Shown: one piece after another, positions 8,262-16,778 of the stretch
Position numbering within the stretch: position 1 is the first letter of the stretch
How the letters are laid out: each line of letters begins with the position of its first letter
Origin: Phycisphaerae bacterium
GTDB lineage: Bacteria > Planctomycetota > Phycisphaerae > Phycisphaerales > SM1A02
Length of the DNA stretch: 50,532 bases
Assembly: GCA_016873275.1 (NCBI GenBank)
Contig: VGXO01000017.1
Location: 1 to 50,532 of the forward strand
Direction: 5' to 3'
Notes under the pieces: model-generated
What the model was told of the DNA's origin: nothing
The model's database searches: none
The model's input: the letters and a program-made list of their open reading frames with translations, nothing else
Made by a program: the position numbers and the translations under genes

Positions 8262-10082
8262 GTGCGAACCGTCCTGCTTCAGTTGTGGAAGCTGCTCGAA
8301 CCCCGCCAGAAGCGGCGGATGGTCTTGCTTCAGCTCGTCTCCGTCTTCATGGCGTTCTCGGCGGTGGCTGGCATCGTCTCCGTGATGCCCTTCTTCGCGG
8401 TGCTTGCCGAGCCGAGTCTTGTCCACACCAATCGATGGCTCGCGATGGGCTACGAGTGGAGCGGGGCAACGGACGAGCGGCAGTTCGTGGTGATGCTTGG
8501 GCTGCTGCTGGTCGCGCTCGTCGTCGGCTCAAGCCTCATGAACCTCCTGGGCACGCTCGCAATGACCCGATTCTCGTTCTGGGTCGGCAACGGCTTCCAG
8601 GTCGCGCTCTTCAACGAGTATCTAAATCGAGACTACCTCTTCCATGCGCGGACCAACAGCGCCACGCTGATCAACAACACGACCTATGAGGTCGGGCGGA
8701 TCCTGACCGGGGTGCTGCAGAACGGGATCGGTCTCGTCACCAACGTGGTGACGATCCTCGCCATCGTGGGATCGATCGTCGTCGTCAATCCGGTGGTGGC
8801 GCTCGGTGCCGCGGTGGCCTTGGGAGGCACCTACTCGCTCGTCTACGCGCTGACGCGCCGGCGGCTTCTCCGCAACGGTCGAATCCAGTCCGAAGCGACC
8901 GCGGAGCGATGGAAGGTGCTGAACGAGGGCTTCGGCGGCATCAAGGAGATCATCGTCCTCGGCACCCGCAGCGTCTTCAGCCGGTCGTTCGAGCGGCTCT
9001 CCTGGCAAGTGTCGAGGGTTCAGGCGAACACCCAGGTCATCTCGGTCGCGCCGAAGTTCGTGCTGGAGAGCGTCTCGGTGGGAGGGCTCGTGGTCGTGGC
9101 GCTGGTGCTGAGCGGGGGGAGTGCCGGCGATGGAGCATGGCTCGCTCAGCTGACCTTCCTGGGACTCGCCGCCTATCGACTGCTCCCAGCGATCCACCAG
9201 GTCTTCTACGCGATCGCCCGCATGAGGGCGGATCACGCATCATTCGAGAGGGTCTACGACGACCTTCGCCTGGGGGTGCGTCGAGAGAAGTTCAGCGATC
9301 GGCAGACCTGGTTGAGGCAAGCGAACGACTGGCCAACTCGCTCGATCGAGCTCAGGAACGCGACGTTCCGCTACCAACCCGATCGACCGCTCGCTCTTCG
9401 CGGAGTGGATCTCCTCGTTCCCGTCGGCACGTCCGTCGCGTTCGTCGGTCCCAGCGGCTCGGGCAAGACCACCGCCGCGGACCTGATCCTCGCGCTTCTG
9501 ACGCCGGAGTCGGGGCAACTCGTCGTCGATGACGAGACGATCACCGGTTCGAACATGGAGAGGTGGCACTCGTCGCTCGGCTACGTCCCCCAAACGATCT
9601 TCCTGAACGACAACAGCATCGCGGAGAACATCGCGCTTGGCATCGCGCGGGACAAGATCGACATGGAGCAGGTCCGCCGCGTGGGTCGCATGGCGCAGAT
9701 CGACGAGTTCGTGAGCGTTCTACCGAGGGGCTACGACGAGATCGTCGGCGAGCGCGGCGTCCGCCTCAGCGGCGGTCAGCGGCAGCGGATCGGCATCGCG
9801 CGGGCGCTCTACCGAAACGCCTCCGTGCTCGTCATGGACGAGGCGACGAGCGCCCTCGACGGGCTGACCGAGCAGGAGGTCATGTCGGCGATCGAGGGTC
9901 TGCAGGGAGAGCGCACGATCATCCTCATCGCCCACCGGCTCACCACGGTGCGGCACTGCGACCGCATCTTCGAGTTCGAAGAGGGGCGGGTCGTGCGGTC
10001 GGGGACCTACGACGAGCTCCTCGTGCAGTCGGAGCGGTTCCGTCGCATGGCGGGAGAACCGCCGGCGCGGGTCAAGGCGTGA
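8262..10082 (+). CDS. ABC half-transporter (fused permease and ATPase), lipid/glycan exporter type
   Basis: A 606-residue exporter-type ABC protein. The N-terminal half (about 1-330) has six hydrophobic helices. The C-terminal ATPase has Walker A (GPSGSGKTT, near 397), Q-loop (YVPQTIFLND), signature LSGGQRQR (near 502), Walker B with the MDEATSALD D-loop (near 522) and switch His in LIAHRLTT. It resembles the MsbA/PglK group that flips lipids or lipid-linked oligosaccharides, but substrate cannot be read from the sequence. Start is GTG at 8262; no strong ribosome site is visible. The gene stands alone and its third-position GC looks lower than that of its neighbours (for example the run TATCTAAATCGAG near 8620), which could reflect transfer. 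Its 3' end overlaps the convergent DUF3179 gene by 11 bases. Confidence 0.88.
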   Translation: MRTVLLQLWKLLEPRQKRRMVLLQLVSVFMAFSAVAGIVSVMPFFAVLAEPSLVHTNRWLAMGYEWSGATDERQFVVMLGLLLVALVVGSSLMNLLGTLAMTRFSFWVGNGFQVALFNEYLNRDYLFHARTNSATLINNTTYEVGRILTGVLQNGIGLVTNVVTILAIVGSIVVVNPVVALGAAVALGGTYSLVYALTRRRLLRNGRIQSEATAERWKVLNEGFGGIKEIIVLGTRSVFSRSFERLSWQVSRVQANTQVISVAPKFVLESVSVGGLVVVALVLSGGSAGDGAWLAQLTFLGLAAYRLLPAIHQVFYAIARMRADHASFERVYDDLRLGVRREKFSDRQTWLRQANDWPTRSIELRNATFRYQPDRPLALRGVDLLVPVGTSVAFVGPSGSGKTTAADLILALLTPESGQLVVDDETITGSNMERWHSSLGYVPQTIFLNDNSIAENIALGIARDKIDMEQVRRVGRMAQIDEFVSVLPRGYDEIVGERGVRLSGGQRQRIGIARALYRNASVLVMDEATSALDGLTEQEVMSAIEGLQGERTIILIAHRLTTVRHCDRIFEFEEGRVVRSGTYDELLVQSERFRRMAGEPPARVKA

Positions 10083-11154
10083 TCGCCGCCGCGCCGGGTG
10101 CAGGCATTGCCGGTGCCATGACCGCCGCCTCCGCCGCGAACCGCAGGCAGGGGACCGCGACCACCTCGACGTCCTCGAGCAGGTAGCCCCGGGCATCCCG
10201 CGAGATCATCAGTCGCGCCTTCGGCTCCGAGACCTCCGTCCAGCCGCCGGGATCCGCCGCCCTCCGCAGCGCCGCAAGGTCGAGGACCCGCCAGGCTCCG
10301 CCGGCATCGCGGAGCATCAGCACCGGCTCCTTCGGCGCGTCCTCGTCCCGCGCGACGCCGCGCACCGGTCGTCCGACCCCCGGCGACTCGAGGTAGCGGG
10401 CGTAGTTGATCTGCCGACCACGGAGTCGGCTCGCCTCGTCGCCGACGGCGACGGTCGTCTCGGGGTGCGCGGCGAGCCAGTCGGACCAGGTCGCGAGCGA
10501 CACGCCGGCAACAAGGTCGAGCGACGCGTCGGTCTCGGGTCCCGACACCGCCCGTCCGCGGAGCGGGCTCCACAACGAGGGTGACGCCCCGCCCTCCGCC
10601 AAGTCTGGCACCGGGCGGTCGTAGAGGAGGTGCGACGCGTCGAGCAGCAGTCCGCTGAGGGCGAACTCCCGCACGCGACCGCCGACATCCCGTCGGAAGA
10701 CGACCGCGCCGTCCGCGAGCGGACTGAAGGAGACCGCGATCGGGACCCCGCCGAGCTCGTCGTTCACGACCTCGTGCGACTCGAGGAGCGGAAGCGGGTA
10801 CGCCCGGCTCTCGCCCGCGATCGTGACGCCGACGACGCGGTCGGCGCTGACGACCGGTCGACGCCGATGCGTGCGGTTGTACTCGGCGACCTCCGCGCCG
10901 GCGATCGTCGAGGGACGATCGAGGGAGGGCAGGAAGTCGCGGGGATGTCCGGAGGTCGCGAGTCCCGGCTCGCCGCGGAGTCCCGCGAGGTCGAATCCGT
11001 AGGTCGCGGGATCGCGACCGTCGCCGACCGGTCGGCTGCGCGAGAGCCCCACCGCGAGCGCCCACGCGAGCACCGCGACCACCCCGAGCGACGCGAACGC
11101 GGTGATCCAGACCGCCGCGCCGCGAAGGTCCGTCGTCGCCGGCTCGCGCGTCAC
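10072..11154 (-). CDS. DUF3179-domain membrane-anchored protein
   Basis: A 360-residue protein with one N-terminal transmembrane helix (about residues 13-36) followed by a DUF3179 domain. Characteristic stretches are ESRAYPLPLLESHEVVNDEL, GVPIAVSFSPLADGAVVFRR, SPLRGRAVSG and GRQINYARYLESPGVGRPV. The function of DUF3179 is unknown. I chose a GTG start at 11154 because it overlaps the ctaB stop (GTGA), implying translational coupling to haem O synthase. Residues upstream in the frame are Arg/Gly-rich shadow sequence. The C-terminus overlaps the ABC transporter by 11 bases, tail to tail. The coupling suggests, but does not prove, a role in oxidase or haem biogenesis. Confidence 0.82.
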   Translation of the reverse strand: MTREPATTDLRGAAVWITAFASLGVVAVLAWALAVGLSRSRPVGDGRDPATYGFDLAGLRGEPGLATSGHPRDFLPSLDRPSTIAGAEVAEYNRTHRRRPVVSADRVVGVTIAGESRAYPLPLLESHEVVNDELGGVPIAVSFSPLADGAVVFRRDVGGRVREFALSGLLLDASHLLYDRPVPDLAEGGASPSLWSPLRGRAVSGPETDASLDLVAGVSLATWSDWLAAHPETTVAVGDEASRLRGRQINYARYLESPGVGRPVRGVARDEDAPKEPVLMLRDAGGAWRVLDLAALRRAADPGGWTEVSEPKARLMISRDARGYLLEDVEVVAVPCLRFAAEAAVMAPAMPAPGAAAITP

Positions 11155-12224
11155 GGCTCGGTCCGCGGCGTCGCGTCGCTCGGCGTCGGTGCCTCCGGCG
11201 TCACGGGCGCCTCCGAGATCACCACCGGCGCCGGACGACCGCCGTCGATCCACGCCTGCATGGACACCGGACCTCGATCGACCACCATCAGGACGAGGAG
11301 GACCGGCAGGTACGCGAGGCTCGCGAGGAACACCCGCCGTGCCTCCGCGACTCCGCGGCGGCGCCACAGCGAGAGCGAAAGCGCCGACATCCAGCCGCCG
11401 AGCAGGAGCGAGCCGACGCCGTACCACCAGCCGGCAAGCCCGAGCCGCACGCCGAGGAGCCCGAGCGGCACCAGAAGCAGCGATCCCGCGAGCACCACCA
11501 TGCTCGTCATCACGCCGTCGCGGTCGACGCCCGGGAGCATCCGAAACCCGCCACGGTCGTAGTCCTCGCGGTAGATCCACGCGAGGGCGAGGAAGTGGGG
11601 GAGTTGCCACACGAAGAGGATGCCGCCGAGGAGCCACGCCGCGACGGGAAGCGTCCCGCCCGCCGACGCCCAGCCGATCATCGGCGGGATCGCGCCGGTC
11701 ACGGCGCCGACGAGGGTGTTCAGCGAGGTCCGCGGCTTGAGCGGCGTGTAGACGAGGACGTAGAGGAGGAGGTTCGCGAGCGCGAGCCCCGCCGCGAGGA
11801 TGTTCGCGAACTGCGCGAGCACCGAGACGCCCGCGTAGGCGAGGATCACCCCGCCCACGAAGACGGGAATCCGACCGATCCGACCGGCGGGCAGCGGGCG
11901 GTCCTTGGTCCGATGCATGAGACCGTCGCGGGCGACCTCCGCGAGCTGATTGAGCATGCTCGCGGACGCCGCGGCGAGCGCCGTGCCGACCACCGTCCAG
12001 CCAAGGCGGGCCCAGTCGATCGTCACCGGCTCGGCGACGACGAAGCCGGCCGCGGTCGTCGCCACGACGAGCGCCGAGAGCCTCGCCTTGGAGAGCTCCG
12101 CGACGACGCCGACGAGCCCGGGCGACGGGCCCCGCCCGCGGGGAGGCCCCGGCGCGACCTGATCGAGAGCCGCCGTCGGGGCGGGCACGGGTCGCGACGC
12201 GTGATCGACGGGGGAGGCAGGCAT
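11151..12224 (-). CDS. ctaB: Protohaem IX farnesyltransferase (haem O synthase)
   Basis: UbiA-family prenyltransferase that attaches farnesyl to haem b to make haem O, the first step to haem A for the oxidase upstream. It has about nine hydrophobic helices. The first Asp-rich motif is N92-Q-L-x..D100-x-x-M-x-R-T-x-D-R-P-L-P and the second is YREDYDRGG (Asp221/Asp223), both diagnostic. I chose the ATG at 12224 (357 residues). An in-frame GTG at 12275 would add 17 residues, but it lies in the likely promoter region shared with ctaA. An Ala/Pro-rich tail of about 40 residues follows the last helix. Divergent from ctaA and coupled to the DUF3179 gene. Confidence 0.95.
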   Translation of the reverse strand: MPASPVDHASRPVPAPTAALDQVAPGPPRGRGPSPGLVGVVAELSKARLSALVVATTAAGFVVAEPVTIDWARLGWTVVGTALAAASASMLNQLAEVARDGLMHRTKDRPLPAGRIGRIPVFVGGVILAYAGVSVLAQFANILAAGLALANLLLYVLVYTPLKPRTSLNTLVGAVTGAIPPMIGWASAGGTLPVAAWLLGGILFVWQLPHFLALAWIYREDYDRGGFRMLPGVDRDGVMTSMVVLAGSLLLVPLGLLGVRLGLAGWWYGVGSLLLGGWMSALSLSLWRRRGVAEARRVFLASLAYLPVLLVLMVVDRGPVSMQAWIDGGRPAPVVISEAPVTPEAPTPSDATPRTEP

Positions 12225-12258
12225 GCGGGAGAGCGGGGGCGGGTGCCCGGAGGGGGTC

Positions 12259-12267
12259 CATAGTATG
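12259..12267. promoter_or_regulatory. Possible bidirectional -10 element between ctaB and ctaA
   Basis: CATAGTATG is an odd-length perfect palindrome in the 116-base gap between the divergent ctaB and ctaA starts. Read to the right it gives TAGTAT; read to the left it gives TACTAT. Both fit the TAnnnT pattern of a -10 box. It is the only AT-rich spot in an otherwise very GC-rich gap. No convincing -35 box is seen on either side. Confidence 0.35.
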
Positions 12268-12340
12268 ACGGCCACTCCTCGAATCCGACCCCGACCGCGG
12301 TGCGATCTCCGCGACGGGCGAGACCCGAGAGGCTCGACGC

Positions 12341-13765
12341 ATGACCAGCACCCTCGTTCCTCCCGCGATCTCCTCGAGTCGAGCGACCGACGCCGCGGCG
12401 CCGGAGGCGGATGCGGCGGTGCCCCAAGGCTCCTTCGCGGTCGACCTCGCGCTCGGCTTCGCCGGCACCGTCGCGATGTGGGCGGTCGGCTACCTCTGCA
12501 TGACCGCCCCCGGTCTCGTCGTCGGCGAGATCCTCTTCGCCGCGACGATCGCGGCGCTCGGGGGCGTCTGCGTGGTCGCCGGAAGGCTCCGACCGGCGGG
12601 TCTCGCGCCTATCGCGCCCTGGCGGCGAGGACTTCGCGTCGGTCTCGTCTCCGCGACGGTGAACCTCCTCATCGTCGGGAGCCTCATCGGCAGCGGCTCG
12701 GACCTCGCCACCGCCGCGGCGTGGATCGGCGGCTTGTACGCGGTCTCGGTCGTGGTCGGCGTCGCCGGTGGCGCGATCGGCGGGCGGCTCGCGGCGATCC
12801 GAACCGAGACCGCGCCGCTTGGGCTCTTTGCCCTCGTCGCGGCGACGGCGGTGTCCCTCCTCCTCATCACCGGCGGGCTCGTCACCGGACTCGAGGCGGG
12901 GCTCGCGGTGCCCGACTGGCCGAACTCGTTCGGGCACAACATGCTGCTCTACCCGCTGAGCGAGATGACCGGCGGCATCTACTACGAGCATGCCCACCGG
13001 CTCTACGGCATGCTCGTCGGCGTCACCACCATCACCTTCCTCGTCCTCGCGTGGAGGCTCGATCGTCGGGTCGCGGTCCGCGCCGCGGCGGTCGTGCTTC
13101 TCGTCATGGTCTGCGTGCAGGGACTCCTCGGCGGTCTCCGCGTCACCGGCAACCTCACCCTGAGCCAGGACGCGGCGGACCTCGCCCCGAACCTCACCCT
13201 CGCGATCGTGCACGGCGTCTTCGGGCAAGTGATCTTCGCGACCTTCTGCGGCCTCGCGGCGGTCACGAGCATGTCATGGCGGAACGCCGAGGTGCGTGGC
13301 GCGGGCACCGGCGACACGGACCGCATGCTCTCGGCGCTCCTTCCCATCGGCTTCGTGATGCAGACGATCTTCGGCGCCTGCTACCGGCACCTGCAGGTCC
13401 ATGGGGAGGGCGGACTCGTCGAGCATCCGGTCTGGGCGCTCCACGTGCACATCACCCTCGGCGTCCTCGTCGCGGCGCTCGCGGTGGCGGTCGGTCTGCG
13501 GACCTGGGGCGGGCACGGCGAGGAGCCGGCGCTTCGGCGCCTTGGTCTCGCGATGCTCGCGGCGATCTCCCTGCAGCTCCTGCTCGGGCTCGCGGCGCTC
13601 GTCGCGGTCTTCGTCCGACCGGGCGTCGAGATCCCGACGTGGGAGCTCCTCGTCACGAGCTCGCATCAGGCGACGGGAGCGCTCCTCCTCGGGTTGGGCG
13701 TGCTGATCGCCCTCTGGACGCGGCGCCTTGCGGCGGGCGGCGCGGCGGGCGCCCTTCCCGCGTGA
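12341..13765 (+). CDS. ctaA: Haem A synthase (CtaA/COX15 family) with N-terminal membrane extension
   Basis: Oxidises haem O to haem A. The CtaA core is clear: TGGLVTGLEAGLAVPDWPNS at about 177-196, the essential EHAHR block at 216-220, then HGVFGQ, HVHITLGV and SSHQATGALLLG, which supply the conserved paired histidines. At 474 residues the protein is longer than the usual 300-350. The extra sequence is N-terminal: about 165 residues with roughly four hydrophobic segments before the first core helix. The core begins normally, so this is an extension, not a misplaced start. It is divergent from ctaB, so both steps of haem A synthesis sit next to the oxidase operon. Confidence 0.92.
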   Translation: MTSTLVPPAISSSRATDAAAPEADAAVPQGSFAVDLALGFAGTVAMWAVGYLCMTAPGLVVGEILFAATIAALGGVCVVAGRLRPAGLAPIAPWRRGLRVGLVSATVNLLIVGSLIGSGSDLATAAAWIGGLYAVSVVVGVAGGAIGGRLAAIRTETAPLGLFALVAATAVSLLLITGGLVTGLEAGLAVPDWPNSFGHNMLLYPLSEMTGGIYYEHAHRLYGMLVGVTTITFLVLAWRLDRRVAVRAAAVVLLVMVCVQGLLGGLRVTGNLTLSQDAADLAPNLTLAIVHGVFGQVIFATFCGLAAVTSMSWRNAEVRGAGTGDTDRMLSALLPIGFVMQTIFGACYRHLQVHGEGGLVEHPVWALHVHITLGVLVAALAVAVGLRTWGGHGEEPALRRLGLAMLAAISLQLLLGLAALVAVFVRPGVEIPTWELLVTSSHQATGALLLGLGVLIALWTRRLAAGGAAGALPA

Positions 13766-13786
13766 CCGCGAGGTCGGAGTCTCCGC

Positions 13787-13815
13787 CGGTCGCGCGGGCG
13801 ATCAATCGCCGACCG
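13787..13815. terminator. Hairpin at the convergent ends of ctaA and the following minus-strand gene
   Basis: Two nested inverted repeats: outer CGGTC (13787-13791) with GACCG (13811-13815), and inner GGCGAT (13797-13802) with ATCGCC (13805-13810). The left side carries five extra bases. The structure covers the stop codon of the minus-strand gene and lies 22 bases after ctaA. No T-tract is present on either side. Position suggests a two-way terminator; this is inferred. Confidence 0.4.
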
Positions 13816-15202
13816 ACACCACCGGCTTGAGCGCCTCCTCGAGGGCGAGCACCGCGTAGATGGTGACGAGGTCGGGCTGACCCTCCTCCCAGCGGTCGGC
13901 ATCGTTCACCCATCGACCATCGTCGCGCTGGCGGGCGACGAGCGCCGCGACGAGCTCCTCGCGCCAGTTCCGCGTCGCGCCGTCCATCGTCTCGAGCTCG
14001 GGCTGCTGCGCCGCGAGCAGGCAGCGTGCCATCGCGTGGAAGTAGTAGTAGAGGCCTTGCTGACCGAGTCCCGGATTCTCCGCGAACGTCCAGTGGCGGC
14101 GGATCCAGTCGAAGGCGGCGCGGACCCGCGGGTCGTCGCGGGTGAGCCCGGCGTAGAGCAGGCTCTTGAAGCCTGCGTAGGTCATGGAGCCTTGGCTCCG
14201 AAGGCTGCGGGGCGCACCCTCGGGGCGGATCTCGCCGTGGCGTCCCTCGCCCGACGCCTCGCTCGCGAAGCTCTCGCCGCCGTTCGCCGGCGTGTAGACG
14301 AACCCGCCATCGCCCGAGCCGGTCCTCGCCCACGGCGCCGGGTTCGCCGCGGGCAGGTTCTGCGTGCGGCTCACGAAGACGAGCGCCTTCTGCACCGCCG
14401 GATCGTCGGGACTCACGCCCGCGTCGCGGAGCGCGTCGAGCATGAACTGGGTGTTCGAGAGGTCGGGTCGTCCGTTCCGCCCATAGCCGGCGCCGCCGAA
14501 CCAGTCGTCGGTCGGCTGCACGCCCTCGGACTGGTCCCATTGCTGGCGCCTGAGCCACGCGACTCCCTCGGAGACCTGCCCGGCGAACTCGGGTCGCTCG
14601 GTGGTCGCGAGCCCCATGACCACCGCCGAGGCGACGTAGTTCCCGATGCCCCCGGCGGCGAGACCGTCGTAGCCGCCGCCTGCCTCGAGCGAGCGAACCA
14701 CGAAGCGAAGCGCCTTGTCGAGCGCCTCCCGGCGCTCCGGCGTCTCGGGCGCCTGCGCGAGCGCCTTCGCCCCGAGGGCGGTGACCGCGACGGACGCGGC
14801 GCCCTCGCGGGCGCGCTGGTCGGTCGGCACGACCTGCGCGCCGCGCATCCACGATCCGTCCGCCGCCTGCGAGGCGAGGAGGTAGGCGAGCCCCCGGTCG
14901 AGCGCTGCGCGAGCCGCCTTCGCCGCGTCCGCGGAGATCGGCACCTCCGCGTCGTCGAGGGCGATCCGGAAGACCGGCGGCAGCGGCGGCGCGACGAAGC
15001 GCGGCACCGCGGGATCGGGGAACGAGGTCATCTTGCCGCGGTCGATGCGGGCGTCGAGCGGCGCCTGCGCCGGCGCGAGCACGGTCGTCCCGTCGACCGC
15101 GCGGGGACTCGGCGGGGTCGCCGCCGGCGGAGTGGCGGCGGGAGCCGTGGTCATCGCGGCGAGGATCGGAAGCAGCGTCGACGTTCCGGCGAGCAGGGTC
15201 AT
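13802..15202 (-). CDS. Secreted terpene cyclase/prenyltransferase-fold (alpha-toroid repeat) protein
   Basis: A 466-residue protein with a likely signal sequence (residues 1-23), an Ala/Pro/Thr linker, and then repeats of the squalene-cyclase/prenyltransferase alpha-alpha toroid. Examples are ALDRGLAYLLASQAADGSWM, RQRDDGRWVNDADRWEEG and PDLVTIYAVLALEEALKP. The catalytic DxDD motif of squalene-hopene cyclase is not seen, so it is unlikely to be a true cyclase. Proteins like this are common in planctomycetes without assigned function. Start at 15202 is chosen for the AGGAG nine bases upstream; a further in-frame start at 15301 would run through the promoter of the divergent porin gene. Confidence 0.82.
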   Translation of the reverse strand: MTLLAGTSTLLPILAAMTTAPAATPPAATPPSPRAVDGTTVLAPAQAPLDARIDRGKMTSFPDPAVPRFVAPPLPPVFRIALDDAEVPISADAAKAARAALDRGLAYLLASQAADGSWMRGAQVVPTDQRAREGAASVAVTALGAKALAQAPETPERREALDKALRFVVRSLEAGGGYDGLAAGGIGNYVASAVVMGLATTERPEFAGQVSEGVAWLRRQQWDQSEGVQPTDDWFGGAGYGRNGRPDLSNTQFMLDALRDAGVSPDDPAVQKALVFVSRTQNLPAANPAPWARTGSGDGGFVYTPANGGESFASEASGEGRHGEIRPEGAPRSLRSQGSMTYAGFKSLLYAGLTRDDPRVRAAFDWIRRHWTFAENPGLGQQGLYYYFHAMARCLLAAQQPELETMDGATRNWREELVAALVARQRDDGRWVNDADRWEEGQPDLVTIYAVLALEEALKPVVSVGD

Positions 15203-15299
15203 GGGTTCGCTCCTGGCTTCGAGGACGCATCCTAGAAGCGTCGGACCGCGGCTCGATCGATGACCGCGGTTTGGCGCGACGTCGGGTACCTTTCCTCCC

Positions 15300-16757
15300 A
15301 TGCGTCAGTCACGGGAACCGACCGCGCTTCGCTGCATCGCCGGACTTCTTGCGCCGCTCGCGGTCGCGGCGGTCGCCGTCGCGCAGCAGGGCGTCGTCTC
15401 TCAAGCCTCCTCCTCCGCGACGCCCCCTCAGTCCTCGACTCCGACCCCCTCGCAGGCAGACGGCTTCTCCACGCAGACGAGCGCCTCGCAGCAGCCTCCC
15501 ACGGGTCCGGGAGCCGTGAGAACCACGCCGAGCTCGCGCCTCCCCGAGGAGGGCGTCCCCGGCTCAGCGCTTCCCTTCGAGGGAGTCTGGCCGTGGGAGA
15601 CGAACCGACTCACCGGCGACTGGTTCGGAGTGCGACCGAAGCTTCGCGATCTCGGCATCGACTTCGAGGCGTCGATCTACATCGACTGGGTCGCGAACAT
15701 GCGGGGCGGCATCGAGACCGGGAGCCGCTTCCCCTACCTCTGGAACCTGCAGCTCTCGCTCGACCTCGGGAAGCTCGCCTCGATCCCCGGCGGCGAGGTG
15801 TTCGTGCTGGGGCAGATCGCCGAGGGCAACAACCCAAGCGCGAACCTCGTCGGCGACTACCAGGGCGTCGACAACATCGCGCTCTTCAACGGCGTCTCGC
15901 AGGTCTCGCAGCTCTGGTACCGCCAGGTGGTGCTCGATGGTCGGCTCGCCGCGCAGGTCGGCAAGCTCGACATCCTGTTCTCCTTCGCGACGCCGAGCGC
16001 CGGCGCCAACTTCATCAACAACGGCTTCAACTACCCGGCGACGATGAACATCTCGCTGCCGACCTATCCGGAGCCGGCGTTCGGCGTGCTCGTCGAGGGC
16101 AAGCCCACCGACTGGCTCGGGCTGAAGGCGGCGATCTACGACGGCAGCGACCCGCCCGCGATCAACGCGCTGCAGAGCGGGACCGGCGGCGCCGGACCCG
16201 CGACCTTCTTCGACAACACCGCCGGCTACTTCGTCGTCGGCGAGGCCAACATCACCTGGACCCTGCCCGGCGCCCGCGCGGGCACGCTCGCCCTCGGCGG
16301 CTGGGGCGTCACCGGCGAGTACCCCGACTTCCTCGGCGGGATCCAGAAGGGGATGCAAGGCGGCTACGGCTACGTCGCGCAGGCGATCTGGCTCGCCGAC
16401 GAGAAGGACCCCGCCGGTCCGGGCGTGACGCTCTGGCTCATGGGAAGCGCCGCCGAGCAGACCGCGAATCCGGCGAGTTGGGCGCTCTCGGGCGGCTCGA
16501 CATGGACCGGTCCGATCCCCGGTCGTCCGCAGGACCAAGCCGGGCTCGGCGCGGCGTACGTGAACTTCTCGAGCACCGACCCGACGCTGTTCCCGGAGGG
16601 CTACGAACTGACCCTCGAGGCGTACTACCAGCTCAACCTGACCAGTTGGCTGACGATCCAGCCCGACCTGCAGTACGTGATCAACCCAGGCGGCGGCGGG
16701 CTTGGCGCGACCGAGGATGCCCTCGTCGGGATCCTTCGGATGGTCGTCACGTTCTAG
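15300..16757 (+). CDS. OprB-family carbohydrate-selective outer-membrane porin
   Basis: A 485-residue outer-membrane beta-barrel. A signal peptide (about residues 1-29, ending AVAVAQQ) is followed by a Ser/Thr/Pro/Gln-rich linker of about 60 residues. The OprB pattern then appears: LTGDWFGVRPKLRDLGIDFE, an early FEASIYIDWVANMRGG strand, internal GEANITWTL and a C-terminal QPDLQYVINPGG strand. The chain ends in Phe (RMVVTF), the usual terminal residue of barrel proteins recognised by the BAM machinery. TACCTT at 15287-15292 could be a -10 box. It would place transcription start almost at the ATG, so the message may be leaderless. Confidence 0.88.
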   Translation: MRQSREPTALRCIAGLLAPLAVAAVAVAQQGVVSQASSSATPPQSSTPTPSQADGFSTQTSASQQPPTGPGAVRTTPSSRLPEEGVPGSALPFEGVWPWETNRLTGDWFGVRPKLRDLGIDFEASIYIDWVANMRGGIETGSRFPYLWNLQLSLDLGKLASIPGGEVFVLGQIAEGNNPSANLVGDYQGVDNIALFNGVSQVSQLWYRQVVLDGRLAAQVGKLDILFSFATPSAGANFINNGFNYPATMNISLPTYPEPAFGVLVEGKPTDWLGLKAAIYDGSDPPAINALQSGTGGAGPATFFDNTAGYFVVGEANITWTLPGARAGTLALGGWGVTGEYPDFLGGIQKGMQGGYGYVAQAIWLADEKDPAGPGVTLWLMGSAAEQTANPASWALSGGSTWTGPIPGRPQDQAGLGAAYVNFSSTDPTLFPEGYELTLEAYYQLNLTSWLTIQPDLQYVINPGGGGLGATEDALVGILRMVVTF

Positions 16758-16778
16758 AGGCTCTCGCGAGGGCGACCG

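Noticed and set aside
13802-15202. Squalene-hopene cyclase
   Set aside because: Only the toroid repeats are visible; the catalytic DxDD motif and QW-rich pattern are not, and the protein has a signal-like N-terminus.
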